A stretch of DNA of 64,000 bases from Streptomyces sp. NBC_00442 (GTDB lineage: Bacteria; Actinomycetota; Actinomycetes; Streptomycetales; Streptomycetaceae), in contig NZ_CP107918.1 in the NCBI RefSeq assembly GCF_036014195.1, forward strand, positions 4,588,001-4,652,000, in the 5' to 3' direction. Shown here piece after piece: positions 18,285-28,278 of the stretch (its first letter is position 1; each line of letters opens with the position of its first letter). Both the position numbers and the translations under genes were made by a program. The notes under the pieces were generated by a model. The model did not search any database and was not told where the DNA came from. It saw only the letters and a program-made list of their open reading frames with translations.

Positions 18285-19490
18285 TCACCAGCCGATCGAG
18301 AGCGTCAGTTCCGTCGGCGGGTTCGCGTTGCCCAGGATCTGCACCGACGACTGGTCGTTGATGTCGTCGTAGGGGAAGCCGTACGCGCGCCCCGCGAGGC
18401 CCACGGTGTGGAAGAAGGCCGCGTAGTCGTTCTTCGGGGTCGCGCCCTGGTAGTAGGCGGACGGGGTGTGCCACAGGGAGGTGTTCTGGGCCACGCCCCG
18501 GTTGAACGCGGCGCAGAACTCCGCGCCGAGCCGCTTCTCCACGTCGCCGCCCGAGGCGAGCGCCCCCGAGCAGGCCATGACCTCGCGCGAGGTCGGCTTG
18601 TTCAGGGTGAAGGGGCCGGCTCCGTTCCTGGTGAAGGTCAGCGTGGAACCCGCGACGTGCCCGGAGAAGGTCTCGCCCGGCGCGCTCAGCGTGAAGGGAT
18701 GGGAGGCGTAATAGCTCCAGGTCTGGTCGATGGTGGAGGTCAGGTAGTCGCCGGGGAAGGCGGCGGCCGAGCGCGGGGCCACGATCCGGTAGGCGGACCG
18801 GAGCGGCTTGAAGGCCGCCCCGACGCCTGCCGCGTACGCCGACATGACCTCGGCGCGGGACTTGGCGATGCCCCGGGTGGTGTCGTAGCCGCTGGAGGTC
18901 TGGCGCAGCCGGGCGGTCATCGGGAAGCCGAACTGGTCGACCTGGGTGGTGTTCCCGCCGTACGCGGCCTGCCCGTTGACGAAGGTGTACTCGTACCAGT
19001 CGTAGTAGACGTCGTTGTTGGGATCGGACGGGTTGTTGGGGTCGGGGCCGCCCCAGCCCTGGTCGTCGGGCGAGACCGGGACGTAGAGCGGCGAGCCGAG
19101 CGAGAGGTAGATGCGGCCGCCGCGGATGGAGGCGGGGGAGGGCACGCGGCCGCCCGCCTGCGTCAGGGTGAACGACATGTTCGGGTAGTTCACGCCGTGC
19201 TTGGTGAGGTGGCCCGGCGCGTTCGCGTCGAGGTGGTTGATGTGGGCGGTCGTGCCGTCGGGCTTCAGGTACGACCACTGGCCCGGGGTGATCTGGCCGA
19301 GCACGGTGACGTAGATCTGTGCGTCGGCGTACGCGCCGTGGGTGTTGTTCTGGAACACGATCGGGAAGCCGGCCGAGGCGGCGGCCCGCGGGGTTCCGAT
19401 GGTCGGGCCGGCGGCCGTGGCGCCGCCCGCGCCGAGGAGCAGGAGCGCGCTGGCGGCCGCGGCCGCCAGGAGGAGCCGTACGGTCTTCAT
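18285..19490 (-). CDS. secreted glycoside hydrolase family 64-like beta-1,3-glucanase
   Basis: A 401-residue secreted protein. The signal peptide is MKTVRLLLAAAAASALLLLG...ATA. The mature protein has the two-part GH64/thaumatin-like layout: FPIVFQNNTHGAYADAQIYVTVLG at the start, SLGSPLYVPVS, DWYEYTFVNG.AAYGGNTTQVDQFGFPM (containing the region of the acidic catalytic residues), and a C-terminal AYGFPYDDINDQSSVQILGN block. GH64 enzymes release pentasaccharides from laminarin/curdlan and attack fungal walls. The start at 19490 has GAGGGG upstream; an ATG at 19505 overlaps the preceding stop (ATGA). It is in an operon with the GH16 gene, which it follows with almost no gap. Confidence 0.9.
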   Translation of the reverse strand: MKTVRLLLAAAAASALLLLGAGGATAAGPTIGTPRAAASAGFPIVFQNNTHGAYADAQIYVTVLGQITPGQWSYLKPDGTTAHINHLDANAPGHLTKHGVNYPNMSFTLTQAGGRVPSPASIRGGRIYLSLGSPLYVPVSPDDQGWGGPDPNNPSDPNNDVYYDWYEYTFVNGQAAYGGNTTQVDQFGFPMTARLRQTSSGYDTTRGIAKSRAEVMSAYAAGVGAAFKPLRSAYRIVAPRSAAAFPGDYLTSTIDQTWSYYASHPFTLSAPGETFSGHVAGSTLTFTRNGAGPFTLNKPTSREVMACSGALASGGDVEKRLGAEFCAAFNRGVAQNTSLWHTPSAYYQGATPKNDYAAFFHTVGLAGRAYGFPYDDINDQSSVQILGNANPPTELTLSIGW

Positions 19491-19504
19491 GCCCGCGCCC
19501 CTCA

Positions 19505-20905
19505 TCAGTGGCCGAATCCGAACCAGTTGACGTTGACGAAGTCGGCGCCCTGGCCACTGGTGAAGGTCAGGTAGACGTCGTGGGTGCCGGTGACGCCGCT
19601 GATGTTCGCCGGGACGGTACGCCAGCTCTGCCAGCCGCCCGTGTTGGCCACGGCGAAGCTGCCGACGGGCGCGTTGCTCCGGCTGTCCAGGCGGACCTCC
19701 ACCAGGCCGCTGACCCCGCCGGCCGCGCCGCTCGCCACCCTGGCGGAGAACTGCCTGGCCGCGGTCGTACCGAAGTTCACGCCCTTGTAGAGAGCCCAGT
19801 CGCCACTGGCGAGGGAACCGATGTCCTGGCCGCCGCCGCTGTCGGTGGTGGCCTCGTTGGACACGCCGGACTGCTGGTCGTACGACTCGGCCTGGACGGT
19901 GCCGTACGCGTCGCGGCTGCCCGACGGCGGCGGCGTGGTGGGCGGGGTGGTGCCGGAACCGCCGGCCTGCCGCACGGTGACGTAGTCGACGACCAGGGGA
20001 TGGCCCGGCTGGGTGCCGGCGTCGGGGCCGCCGCCGAACGCGTCGGGGAAGCCGCCGCCCATCGCGACGTTCAGGATGACGAAGTAGCCGTGGTTGGTGG
20101 CGTTGGTCCAGGTCGCCGCGTCGACCTGGTTCTGGCTCACCGTATGGAAGTTGACGCCGTCGAGGTAGAAGCGCATCTGCTCGGTGGCGCCCGAGCGGTC
20201 CCACTCGACGGCGTACGTGTGGAAGCCGCCCTGGCAGGTGGCGCCGTCGCAGGCCTTCTGGCCGCCGATCCCGGTGGTCTCGTTGCAGGGGCCGCCGGGG
20301 CTGGTGCCGCAGTGCATCGTCGACCAGTTGTTGTTCAGGCCCTGCACGTTCTCCATGATGTCGAGCTCGCCGATGCCGGGCCAGTTCCAGTAGTTGCCGC
20401 GGAAGGGCGCGCCGAGCGCCCAGAACGCCGGCCAGTAGCCCTTGGCGGCGGCGCCCGTCACATCGGGCATCTGGAGCCGCGCCTCGATGCGGAGCTTGCC
20501 GCCGGCCGGGGGCTGGAAGTCGGTGCGCTTCGTCTCGACGCGGCCCGACGTCCAGTGGCCCGAGGCGTCGCGCTGCGGGGTGATGCGCAGGTTCCCCGCG
20601 CCGTCGAGGGCGACGTTGCTGGTGGACGAGGTCATCGTCTCGACCTCGCCGGTCCCGAAGCCCGCCGGGCCGCCGGGGTAGCTGGTGCCGGTCGTGTACT
20701 GCCAGTTGGCGGTGTTGATGCCCGAGCCGGCCGGCCCGTCGAAGTCGTCGGTGAAGACGGTGGTCCAGCCGGCGGGGGGCGGCGGGGCGGAGGCGCTCGC
20801 GGGCAGCGCGACGACGGCGGCGCTCGCCGCGGCGAGGCCGAGGGTGGCGAGCACGGCGGTCAGGGCTCGCCGCGCGGGGTTTCGTCTGTGGGGTGACGGG
20901 CGCAT
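19505..20905 (-). CDS. secreted GH16 endo-beta-1,3-glucanase (laminarinase) with CBM6-like domain
   Basis: A 466-residue secreted enzyme. The signal peptide is about residues 1-40 (ends PASASAP). The GH16 catalytic domain (about 45-305) contains the signature GELDIMENV, in which the first Glu is the nucleophile and the last Glu the acid/base. A Pro/Thr/Gly linker (SGTTPPTTPPPSG) leads to a C-terminal carbohydrate-binding domain of CBM6 type (about 325-466: YGTVQAESYDQQSGV, GDWALYKGVNFG, WQSWRTVPANISGV, YLTFTSG). It degrades beta-1,3-glucan outside the cell with the GH64 enzyme. A tandem operator lies 22 bp upstream of the start. Confidence 0.95.
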   Translation of the reverse strand: MRPSPHRRNPARRALTAVLATLGLAAASAAVVALPASASAPPPPAGWTTVFTDDFDGPAGSGINTANWQYTTGTSYPGGPAGFGTGEVETMTSSTSNVALDGAGNLRITPQRDASGHWTSGRVETKRTDFQPPAGGKLRIEARLQMPDVTGAAAKGYWPAFWALGAPFRGNYWNWPGIGELDIMENVQGLNNNWSTMHCGTSPGGPCNETTGIGGQKACDGATCQGGFHTYAVEWDRSGATEQMRFYLDGVNFHTVSQNQVDAATWTNATNHGYFVILNVAMGGGFPDAFGGGPDAGTQPGHPLVVDYVTVRQAGGSGTTPPTTPPPSGSRDAYGTVQAESYDQQSGVSNEATTDSGGGQDIGSLASGDWALYKGVNFGTTAARQFSARVASGAAGGVSGLVEVRLDSRSNAPVGSFAVANTGGWQSWRTVPANISGVTGTHDVYLTFTSGQGADFVNVNWFGFGH

Positions 20906-20926
20906 GGGGGGTGCCTCTCTCGGAAA

Positions 20927-20950
20927 GAGAGCGCTCTGAGAGCGCTCTCA
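20927..20950 (-). promoter_or_regulatory. tandem LacI/CebR-type operators before glucanase operon
   Basis: GAGAGCGCTCT at 20927-20937 is followed directly by the perfect palindrome TGAGAGCGCTCTCA at 20937-20950. It resembles the Streptomyces CebR/LacI-family box (TGGGAGCGCTCCCA) with A/T at one position. It probably blocks transcription until a glucan oligosaccharide releases the repressor. Confidence 0.75.
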
Positions 20951-21326
20951 GCGATGGGCTGCGCGGTCACTGTGCTCCCCGGCGTCCGGAGCGTCAAGAG
21001 GTAAAACAGTGAAAGCCCTTGTGGGGATGGGGAGTTCACCTACTGAAGGCGGGTTGTGCGGCGCGGATGCGCGGATGCGCGGGGGCGGCGCGGGGTGCGG
21101 GGTGCGACGGGTCTGGCTTGCGCGGCGGGTGCGGGCGGCGCGGCGGGTGTGGCTTGCGCGGCGGGTTTGGCTCGCGCGGCGGGTTTGGCCTGTGTGGCGG
21201 GTGCGGCTTGCGCCGGGCGGCGCGGCGCGGGCAGCACGTCGCCCCGCCGGCCGGGGCCGACGGGGCGAAGGGGCGGTGCACTTCCCGCGGAGGTGCGGAA
21301 AGCCGGACAGAACGATCCTCCCGGAA
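20951..21326. other. intergenic region with minisatellite
   Basis: 376 bp without a credible gene. The central part is an 18-bp tandem array (listed separately); the apparent proline-rich or arginine-rich open frames here are translations of that array. Confidence 0.6.
21115..21220. repeat. 18-bp GC-rich tandem repeat, six units
   Basis: Units of the type GGCTTGCGCGGCGGGTTT start at 21115, 21133, 21151, 21169, 21187 and 21205. The period is exactly 18 bp with a few substitutions per unit. It lies between the glucanase operator and the DUF4287 gene. Confidence 0.85.
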
Positions 21327-21557
21327 CTAGAGCAGGCGTCGCGCGGCTCGCCTCAGGTCGTACTCATGGATGATCGCCTTGGCGTGCCCATAGGCGAGAT
21401 CGTGCTCGCTCCGGAGCCAGCTGACCTTCTCCTCGAAACGGAAGAGGGAGGGGCCTTCCTCGACGGTGCGGAGCCAGTCGGTCACTTCACGACCGGTGCA
21501 GTGGGGGATGCGGGAGAGCAGGTTGCGGTGGGTCTCTTCGGAGAAGACTTGGGACAT
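21327..21557 (-). CDS. DUF4287-like small protein
   Basis: A 76-residue cytoplasmic protein. MSQVFSEETHRNLLSRIPHCTGREVTDWLRTVEEGP, FEEKVSWLRSEHDLAYGHAKAIIHEYDLRRA matches the DUF4287 pattern (an Arg/Lys-rich helical domain with conserved W and LGHG-like YGHAKAI). Function unknown; related domains accompany DUF5655 proteins. ATG 21557 is the sensible start because the upstream frame is antisense to the divergent gene at 21658. The gene is monocistronic. Confidence 0.8.
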   Translation of the reverse strand: MSQVFSEETHRNLLSRIPHCTGREVTDWLRTVEEGPSLFRFEEKVSWLRSEHDLAYGHAKAIIHEYDLRRAARRLL

Positions 21558-21657
21558 CGGCGCCTCCGGAGGCATTGCGCTGCGTGGTCCTTCACTGCAC
21601 CGTGCCTCAGGGTTCGCGTATTGGCAACAGTGCGGGACGGGCGCGTAGGGTCGCGGC

Positions 21658-21984
21658 GTGCTCGATGTGAACCCCTTGATCCTGGCCGTGGACCGTTTCG
21701 CCGACCGGCTGCGCGCCGCGCCCGAGAGCCGTCTGCGCCGCGGCGCGGCGGCCGAAGCGCTCGCTCTGGCGCGGGAGTTGGCGCTCAGGGCGCAGCGCGT
21801 CGAGGATCCGGAGCGCGAGCCCCTGCGCATGCCGGACGCCGGGATGTTCAGCGTCGCCGACCAAGTCATGGTCGCCGGAAGGGATTTGGCCCAGGCCCTG
21901 CACACGACGAAGACCCCGCCGGGCGGGGAGCCGGAGGGGGCGGTGGGGCTGGTGGAGGCGGCGGAGGGGCGTGCCTTTGGCTAG
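21658..21984 (+). CDS. hypothetical helical protein
   Basis: A 108-residue, mostly helical, Ala/Arg/Glu-rich protein with a GTG start: MLDVNPLILAVDRFADRLRAAPES, EALALARELALRAQRVE, MFSVADQVMVAGRDLAQAL. No signal peptide, membrane segment or known motif is visible. It is divergent from the DUF4287 gene (100 bp). Codon bias supports a real gene; function unknown. The C-terminal 25 residues are Gly/Pro/Glu-rich and may be poorly conserved. Confidence 0.7.
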   Translation: MLDVNPLILAVDRFADRLRAAPESRLRRGAAAEALALARELALRAQRVEDPEREPLRMPDAGMFSVADQVMVAGRDLAQALHTTKTPPGGEPEGAVGLVEAAEGRAFG

Positions 21985-22345
21985 CCGCCGGGGGGTGGGG
22001 GCTGGGGGTTGGGGGCTGGGCAGGGTTTTCGTGCGCGGGCCGTGCGTGGCTGGTCGCGCAGTTCCCCGCGCCCCTGAAACCCGCTTTCGTCCGCGGGCCG
22101 TGGACGGCTGGCCGCGCAGTTCCCCGCGCCCCTTGAACGGCCGGTTGTCGTGTGCGGGCCGTGCTCACGTCTCGCGCGGTTCCCTGCGCCCCTGGAGGGG
22201 CTCGGTAGAGGCGTCCTCAGCCTGTCCGGCGTTTGAGGACGAGCGCCCTTTAGGCGCGAACGGGGGTGCAGGGGGCGGAGCCCCCGCCGGGGTTGGAGGG
22301 GCGGAGCCCCTCGGGGGGTCCGGGGCGCAGCCCCGGGGAGCTGAG
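21985..22345. repeat. intergenic repeat copy C (three CCCCGCGCCCCT modules plus hairpin module)
   Basis: CGCAGTTCCCCGCGCCCC occurs at about 22057 and 22115, with a weaker copy (CGCGGTTCCCTGCGCCCCTG) near 22175. They are separated by TTCGT-GTGCGGGCCGTG segments and followed by GGCGTTTGAGGACGAGCGCC, CCTTTAGGCGCGAACGGGG and GGGCGGAGCCCC hairpins. No gene. Confidence 0.85.
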
Positions 22346-22600
22346 GCCTTCAAGTAGTCGCACGGGCGGGAGGGTGGGAAAACCCCCCGGGGTCCGGGGC
22401 GCAGACCCGGGGAGCTGAGGCCTTCAAGTAGCCGCACGGGCGGGAGGGTGGGAAAACCCCCCGGGGTCCGGGGCGCAGCCCCGGGGAGCCGCGCCTTCGG
22501 AGTTGCCGCACGGGAGGTGGGTGGGAAAACCCCCCGGGGAGCCGCGCCTTCGGAGTTGCCGCACGGGCGGGAGGGTGCGAAGACCCGTGGGGGCTGGGGC
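22327..22600. repeat. 74-bp tandem repeat, about 3.5 units
   Basis: Units beginning GCAGCCCCGGGGAGCTGAGG start at 22327, 22401 and 22475; a shortened unit follows. Each contains CCCCCCGGGGTCCGGGG and CGCACGGGCGGGAGGGTGGG. It abuts the 3' end of the membrane-protein gene at 22617. Confidence 0.85.
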
Positions 22601-22616
22601 ACAGCCCCGGGTGCGG

Positions 22617-23426
22617 TCAGAGGGAGGCGATGACCCGGTCCGCGAGGATGTACACGCTTTCCTCGCCGCACGAGAACGTCAGCGCATACGCCCCGGAGAC
22701 ACCGGACCCGCCGAGCAGCACCGGGGTCTGACCGTCGCGCAGGGCGGCAGCGAGGCGCTCCGAGGTCTCCCGGTGACCCGGGGTCATACAGAGCGTGGTG
22801 CCGTCGGTGAAGACGTACACGTCGAGCGTGCCGAGCGGCCCCGGCCGCACGTCCGCGAGGGCGGTACGGGACTCGGCGAGCTCCTCCAGGCGCGACACCG
22901 TCGCCTCGTGGTCGGCGACGACGGGCGTCTGGACCGGCACGAAGTCGGGGTGCGAGGGGTGGCGGCGGCGGGCCGCGGCCAGCTCGGGGGAGTCCTCGGG
23001 GAACTCCTCGACCATCTCCAGGGCTTCGGCCTCAAGGCCGGCGAAGTCCGCCTGGCGGGGCAGGAAGAGCGCGGCGTCGTCGCCGAGGCCCGCGAGCCCG
23101 CCCAGCATCGGGGAGGGCGCGTCCGCGGCGTCCCTGGCCTCCTGGGCGGCCCAGAAGGCGCGCGCCTCGGCCAGCTCGCGCTCGCGCTCCTCGGCGAGGG
23201 CCTCCGCGACGGCGGCCCGTATGTCGGCGGCCGGTGTCGCGGCGGAGCGGACCTGATGCGGCAGGCTCACGCCGTGCTCGGCACGGTTCTCGAAACGGGT
23301 GGCTGCCAGGTCTTCGCGCAGAGCCACGACCTGCTTGCGCAGCCCGTGGGCAGCGTGCAGGGCAGCGGCGCCCACGGCCGTGGCAGCGGCCGTGGTCAGC
23401 AGCAGGGCAAGAGGCATGGCGCTCAC
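22617..23426 (-). CDS. hypothetical membrane-anchored protein
   Basis: A 269-residue protein. Residues 5-27 form a single N-terminal membrane segment (LALLLTTAAATAVGAAALHAA) followed by a helical, Glu/Ala/Arg-rich region (about 28-110, including AVAEALAEERERELAEARAFWAAQEARDAAD). It ends in a C-terminal alpha/beta region with DVYVFTDGTTLCMTPGHRETSERLAAAL and YALTFSCGEESVYILADRV. No enzyme motif is recognised. GTG 23426 has GGGAG 7 nt upstream; the ATG three codons later is an alternative. The gene stands alone. Confidence 0.8.
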   Translation of the reverse strand: MSAMPLALLLTTAAATAVGAAALHAAHGLRKQVVALREDLAATRFENRAEHGVSLPHQVRSAATPAADIRAAVAEALAEERERELAEARAFWAAQEARDAADAPSPMLGGLAGLGDDAALFLPRQADFAGLEAEALEMVEEFPEDSPELAAARRRHPSHPDFVPVQTPVVADHEATVSRLEELAESRTALADVRPGPLGTLDVYVFTDGTTLCMTPGHRETSERLAAALRDGQTPVLLGGSGVSGAYALTFSCGEESVYILADRVIASL

Positions 23427-23781
23427 TGACGTACTCCCGGATTCAAACGATTCCCCGACTTCCTACATCAGCTTGTCGTGAGCCCGCCCCCGGTGTCAGT
23501 GCATTACGTCACGAAATGGACAGGTCTTTGGGCCTCGGGTTTACCGGCATACCGGGCCTGACCTGGGAAAATGGTCTCCGGGCAGGAGATACGTCACATC
23601 CTGGGGGAGATTCGGTCACGGTTAGGACGCGGAAGGATTGGCTGTGAGAGGCCTGTGGGACGCGAGAGCCCTGGTCAGGGGGGCAGGCGTCGCGTTCCGC
23701 GTACGACCGGTGGCGGCCGGGACGTCAACGCTGCGTCGACGAAGGGTCAACGCAGCGCTCCCGGCCGCCCGATGGCGTTTT
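23427..23781. other. intergenic region with long hairpin
   Basis: 355 bp with no credible gene. Near its right end, 23712-23769, an imperfect long stem pairs GGCGGCCGGGA with TCCCGGCCGCC and AACGCTGCGT with ACGCAGCGCT. It probably terminates the thiolase gene. The rest shows no clear signal. Confidence 0.6.
23712..23769 (-). terminator. thiolase terminator hairpin
   Basis: A two-segment stem, GGCGGCCGGGA/TCCCGGCCGCC plus AACGCTGCGT/ACGCAGCGCT, lies 12 bp past the thiolase stop. Confidence 0.7.
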
Positions 23782-25002
23782 TCAGCTGAGGCGCTCGATG
23801 ACCATCGCCATGCCCTGGCCGCCGCCCACGCACATGGTCTCCAGGCCGAACTGCTTGTCGTGGAACTGGAGGCTGTTGATCAGAGTGCCGGTGATGCGGG
23901 CGCCGGTCATGCCGAAGGGGTGACCGACGGCGATGGCGCCGCCGTTGACGTTCAGCTTGTCCAGCGGGATGCCGAGGTCCTGGTAGGACGGGATCACCTG
24001 GGCGGCGAAGGCCTCGTTGATCTCGAAGAGGTCGATGTCGTCCACGGTGAGCCCGGCGCGCTTGAGCGCCTGACGGGACGCCTCGACGGGCCCGAGGCCC
24101 ATGATCTCGGGCGACAGGCCCGTCACGCCGGTCGAGACGATGCGGGCCAGCGGGGTCAGGCCCAGCTCGCGCGCCTTGGTGTCGCTCATGATCACAAGGG
24201 CGGCGGCGCCGTCGTTGAGCGGACAGCAGTTGCCGGCCGTGACGAGGCCGTCGGGGCGGAAGACCGGCTTGAGGCCCGCCACGCCCTCCACGGTGACGCC
24301 GGCGCGGGGGCCGTCGTCCTTGCTGACCACGGTGCCGTCCGGGGTCGTGACGGGGGTGATCTCACGCTCCCAGAAGCCGTTCTTGATGGCTTCCTCGGCG
24401 AGGTTCTGCGAGCGCACGCCGAACTCGTCCATCTCCTGGCGCGAGATGCCCTTGAGGCGGGCGAGGTTCTCGGCGGTCTGGCCCATCGCGATGTACGCGT
24501 CCGGGACGAGGCCGTCCTCGCGCGGGTCGTGCCAGCTCGCGCCCTCGGACTGCGCGACGGAGGCGGTGCGCGCCTCGGCGTCGGCGAACAGCGGGTTGTG
24601 GGTGTCGGGCAGGCCGTCGCTGCTGCCCTTGACCGAGCGGGAGACCATCTCGACACCGGCCGAGACGAACACGTCGCCCTCCCCGGCCTTGATGGCGTGC
24701 AGGGCCATGCGGGAGGTCTGGAGCGAGGAGGAGCAGTACCGGGTGATGGTGCAGCCCGGCAGGTGGTCCATGCCCATCTGCACGGCCACGATGCGGCCGA
24801 GGTTGTGGCCCTGCTCGCCGCCGGGGAGGCCGCAGCCGAGCATCAGGTCGTCGATGTCGCGCGGGTCGAGGCCGGGCACCTTGGCGAGGGCGGCCTCGAT
24901 GATCGTGGCCGTGAGGTCGTCGGGGCGGAGATCCTTGAGCGACCCCTTGAAGGCGCGGCCGATGGGGGAGCGGGCGGTCGAGACGATCACGGCTTCGGGC
25001 AT
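23782..25002 (-). CDS. acetyl-CoA C-acetyltransferase (thiolase)
   Basis: A 406-residue thiolase joining or cleaving acyl-CoA and acetyl-CoA. Its start MPEAVIVSTARSPIGRAFKGSL is typical. The acyl-accepting Cys is in TRYCSSSLQTSRMAL (about residue 93), the GGAIAVGHPFGMTGAR block carries the catalytic His, and the C-terminal Cys is in CVGGGQGMAMVIERL. A run of charged residues (DPREDGLVPDAYIAMGQTAENLARL) fits FadA-type enzymes. ATG 25002 is preferred over the extended frame; GGAG lies 5 nt upstream. It has no fatty-acid partner gene nearby, so the pathway (beta-oxidation or acetoacetyl-CoA synthesis) is open. Confidence 0.93.
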   Translation of the reverse strand: MPEAVIVSTARSPIGRAFKGSLKDLRPDDLTATIIEAALAKVPGLDPRDIDDLMLGCGLPGGEQGHNLGRIVAVQMGMDHLPGCTITRYCSSSLQTSRMALHAIKAGEGDVFVSAGVEMVSRSVKGSSDGLPDTHNPLFADAEARTASVAQSEGASWHDPREDGLVPDAYIAMGQTAENLARLKGISRQEMDEFGVRSQNLAEEAIKNGFWEREITPVTTPDGTVVSKDDGPRAGVTVEGVAGLKPVFRPDGLVTAGNCCPLNDGAAALVIMSDTKARELGLTPLARIVSTGVTGLSPEIMGLGPVEASRQALKRAGLTVDDIDLFEINEAFAAQVIPSYQDLGIPLDKLNVNGGAIAVGHPFGMTGARITGTLINSLQFHDKQFGLETMCVGGGQGMAMVIERLS

Positions 25003-25119
25003 CACGGCTCCAAGGGATGGGAAGGCAGGACTCCCTGGGAAGTTACCCGCACGTAGTGGATTGGTCATCCGGGGTGGCGTGTGATGCGGGACTCTTTTCT
25101 AAGCGATCGCTCAGGACCG

Positions 25120-26133
25120 TCACGGCCGTGTGTGCGAGCCGTCGGGGGTCGGCTCCACGGGGGCGGACAGCCGCCGTCGGCGGCGGTACTTGAGCAGCGC
25201 CCAGGGCGCCCGCACCCCCGTGACCTCCGTGCCCGCCTGCGCCGCCGCGGCCGAGGCCGCCTTCGCCACCGGCAGGATGTCCTCGTTGCGCGAGGCGTCG
25301 GGGTGGTCGGACTCGGGCCACAGGCCGAGCGAGGCGCACAGCGTGGGCAGTACCGCCATCGCCGCGGTCGCGTAGCCCTCGGCCGAGGGGTGGTAGTTGT
25401 CGGGTCCGAACAGTTCGCGCGGATTGGCCTCGAACTCGGGGCCGAGCAGATGGCCCAGCGACACCGTGCGCCCGCCCTGCTCCACCACCACGATCGTCTG
25501 CGCCGCCGCGAGCTGGCGCGAGACGCGGCGGGCCAGCCAGCGCAACGGCTGGTAGACGGGCTCGATGGTGCCGAGGTCGGGGCAGGTGCCGACGACCACT
25601 TCGGCCCCCGCGGTACGCAGCCGGCGCACCGCGGTCGAGAGGTAGCGCACCGACGAGGTGGCTGCCATCCGGGTCGTGACGTCGTTCGCGCCGATCATGA
25701 TCACGCAGACGTCGGGGGTGCGGCCAGGGTCGGCGAGCAGCAGGGACACCTGGCGTTCCAGGTCGTCCGAGCGGGCGCCCGGCAGCGCCACGTTCCGCAG
25801 CGTGACCATGCGCTCGGCGACCGCCGCGAGCCCGGAGGCGAGCAGCGCGGCCGGGGTCTGGCCCGCCCGCCGCACGCCCTGGCCGGCCGCCGTGGAGTCG
25901 CCCAGCATGCCGAGCCTGAGCGGCGGCGTACCGTCGGCGAAGGCCGTCCCGTACAGTCCGTCCGCGTTCGGGGCCTGCGGGGAGCCGCCGCCCACCGTGC
26001 GTTTCGCGAGGGCGAGCTCGGCCAGCACGACACCGACCGCGGCTCCGGCCAGCAGCCCGATGCCGCCGCCGCCGAACGCCGCGCCCGTCGCGATCCGCCG
26101 TGCCACCCTCGCCCTCGACAGAGTCCCCGTCAC
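25120..26133 (-). CDS. SGNH/GDSL hydrolase, membrane-anchored
   Basis: A 337-residue lipase/esterase-like protein. Residues about 12-35 form one N-terminal membrane segment (GAAFGGGGIGLLAGAAVGVVLAE). The SGNH blocks are present: MLGDSTAAGQGV (catalytic Ser), GARSDDL (Gly), IMIGANDVT (Asn) and DNYHPSAEGYA (Asp and His). The active domain should lie outside the membrane and hydrolyse an ester or acetyl group of unknown identity. GTG 26133 follows GGGAGG with 5-nt spacing; other upstream starts are unlikely. It is divergent from cbs, sharing a 137-bp region. Confidence 0.9.
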   Translation of the reverse strand: MTGTLSRARVARRIATGAAFGGGGIGLLAGAAVGVVLAELALAKRTVGGGSPQAPNADGLYGTAFADGTPPLRLGMLGDSTAAGQGVRRAGQTPAALLASGLAAVAERMVTLRNVALPGARSDDLERQVSLLLADPGRTPDVCVIMIGANDVTTRMAATSSVRYLSTAVRRLRTAGAEVVVGTCPDLGTIEPVYQPLRWLARRVSRQLAAAQTIVVVEQGGRTVSLGHLLGPEFEANPRELFGPDNYHPSAEGYATAAMAVLPTLCASLGLWPESDHPDASRNEDILPVAKAASAAAAQAGTEVTGVRAPWALLKYRRRRRLSAPVEPTPDGSHTRP

Positions 26134-26270
26134 CGCCACCTCCCAGGAGCTTGCAGTCGTACACCAGCTAACTGCCCGGTAGCGGGTGTCGCTCAATCCA
26201 GTGCAAAGGTGAACACCCCCTCGCGGTCCGCATACGCTGGCGGTACCTAATCGGAGACCCGGAGACAACG

Positions 26271-27659
<1,389 letters not shown>

Positions 27660-27944
27660 CCGCGCGGCGCCGTCGCGCAACCGGTACGCGCGCGACATGT
27701 GCGCGCAGCACCCGCTTAACACGGCCCGTGCACAGTGGGGGTGTCGGCGGGGGGACCCGGGCAGGGGCACTCGGCCGATGCCACCAGTGGCGTCAGGTAG
27801 GTCCGGAGCGGCTCCCGGGCTTTCCTTGCAGGCGCCCAGGACGCGGGGTTCCGGCGCAAGCCGGGCCCGTGTCCCTCGCGGGGACCGTCGTCGTCCCGGC
27901 CCCCGGGCGACCGGGGGTGCGACGGCCCCCGCGCTCGGCCCACC
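27660..27944. other. intergenic region after cbs
   Basis: About 285 bp of GC-rich sequence between cbs and the repeat block. No coding potential I trust; small hairpins such as GGTTCCGGCG...CCGG and CCCGTGTCCCTCGCGGGG are visible and might end the cbs transcript. Confidence 0.5.
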
Positions 27945-28276
27945 CCACCCCGCTTTCGTGTGCGGACCGTGCCCACTTCCCGCGCAGTTCCCCGCGCCCC
28001 TGAACCCCGTCTTCGTGTGCGGACCGTGCCCACTTCCCGCGCAGTTCCCCGCGCCCCTTAACTGCTCGGTGCCGGGCAGCATGGGCCACCTCAGCCTGTC
28101 CGGCGTTTGAGGACGAGCGCCCTTTAGGCGCGAACGGGGTCTGGGGCGGAGCCCCAGGGAGCCGCACCCTTCAGAGTTGCCGCACGGGATGGGGGTCCCC
28201 CCTGCTCATTAAGAGCTTGGGGGAGGGTGGGAAAACTCCCCGGGGTCCGGGGCGGAGCCCCAGGGGGTCGGGGGCC
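27945..28276. repeat. intergenic repeat copy D (two short modules plus full hairpin module)
   Basis: Two tandem 58-bp units of TTCGTGTGCGGACCGTGCCC followed by CGCAGTTCCCCGCGCCCCT (from about 27955 and 28013) lead into GCCGGGCAGCATGGGCCACC, GGCGTTTGAGGACGAGCGCC, CCTTTAGGCGCGAACGGGGT and CTGGGGCGGAGCCCCAGG. A variant of the C tandem follows (GCCGCACGGGATGGGGGTCC, GGGTGGGAAAACTCCCCGGG). Confidence 0.85.
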
Positions 28277-28278
28277 GC

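Noticed and set aside
21036..21281. Proline-rich small protein gene
   Set aside because: It is a translation of the 18-bp minisatellite with no ribosome site; kept only as a finding.
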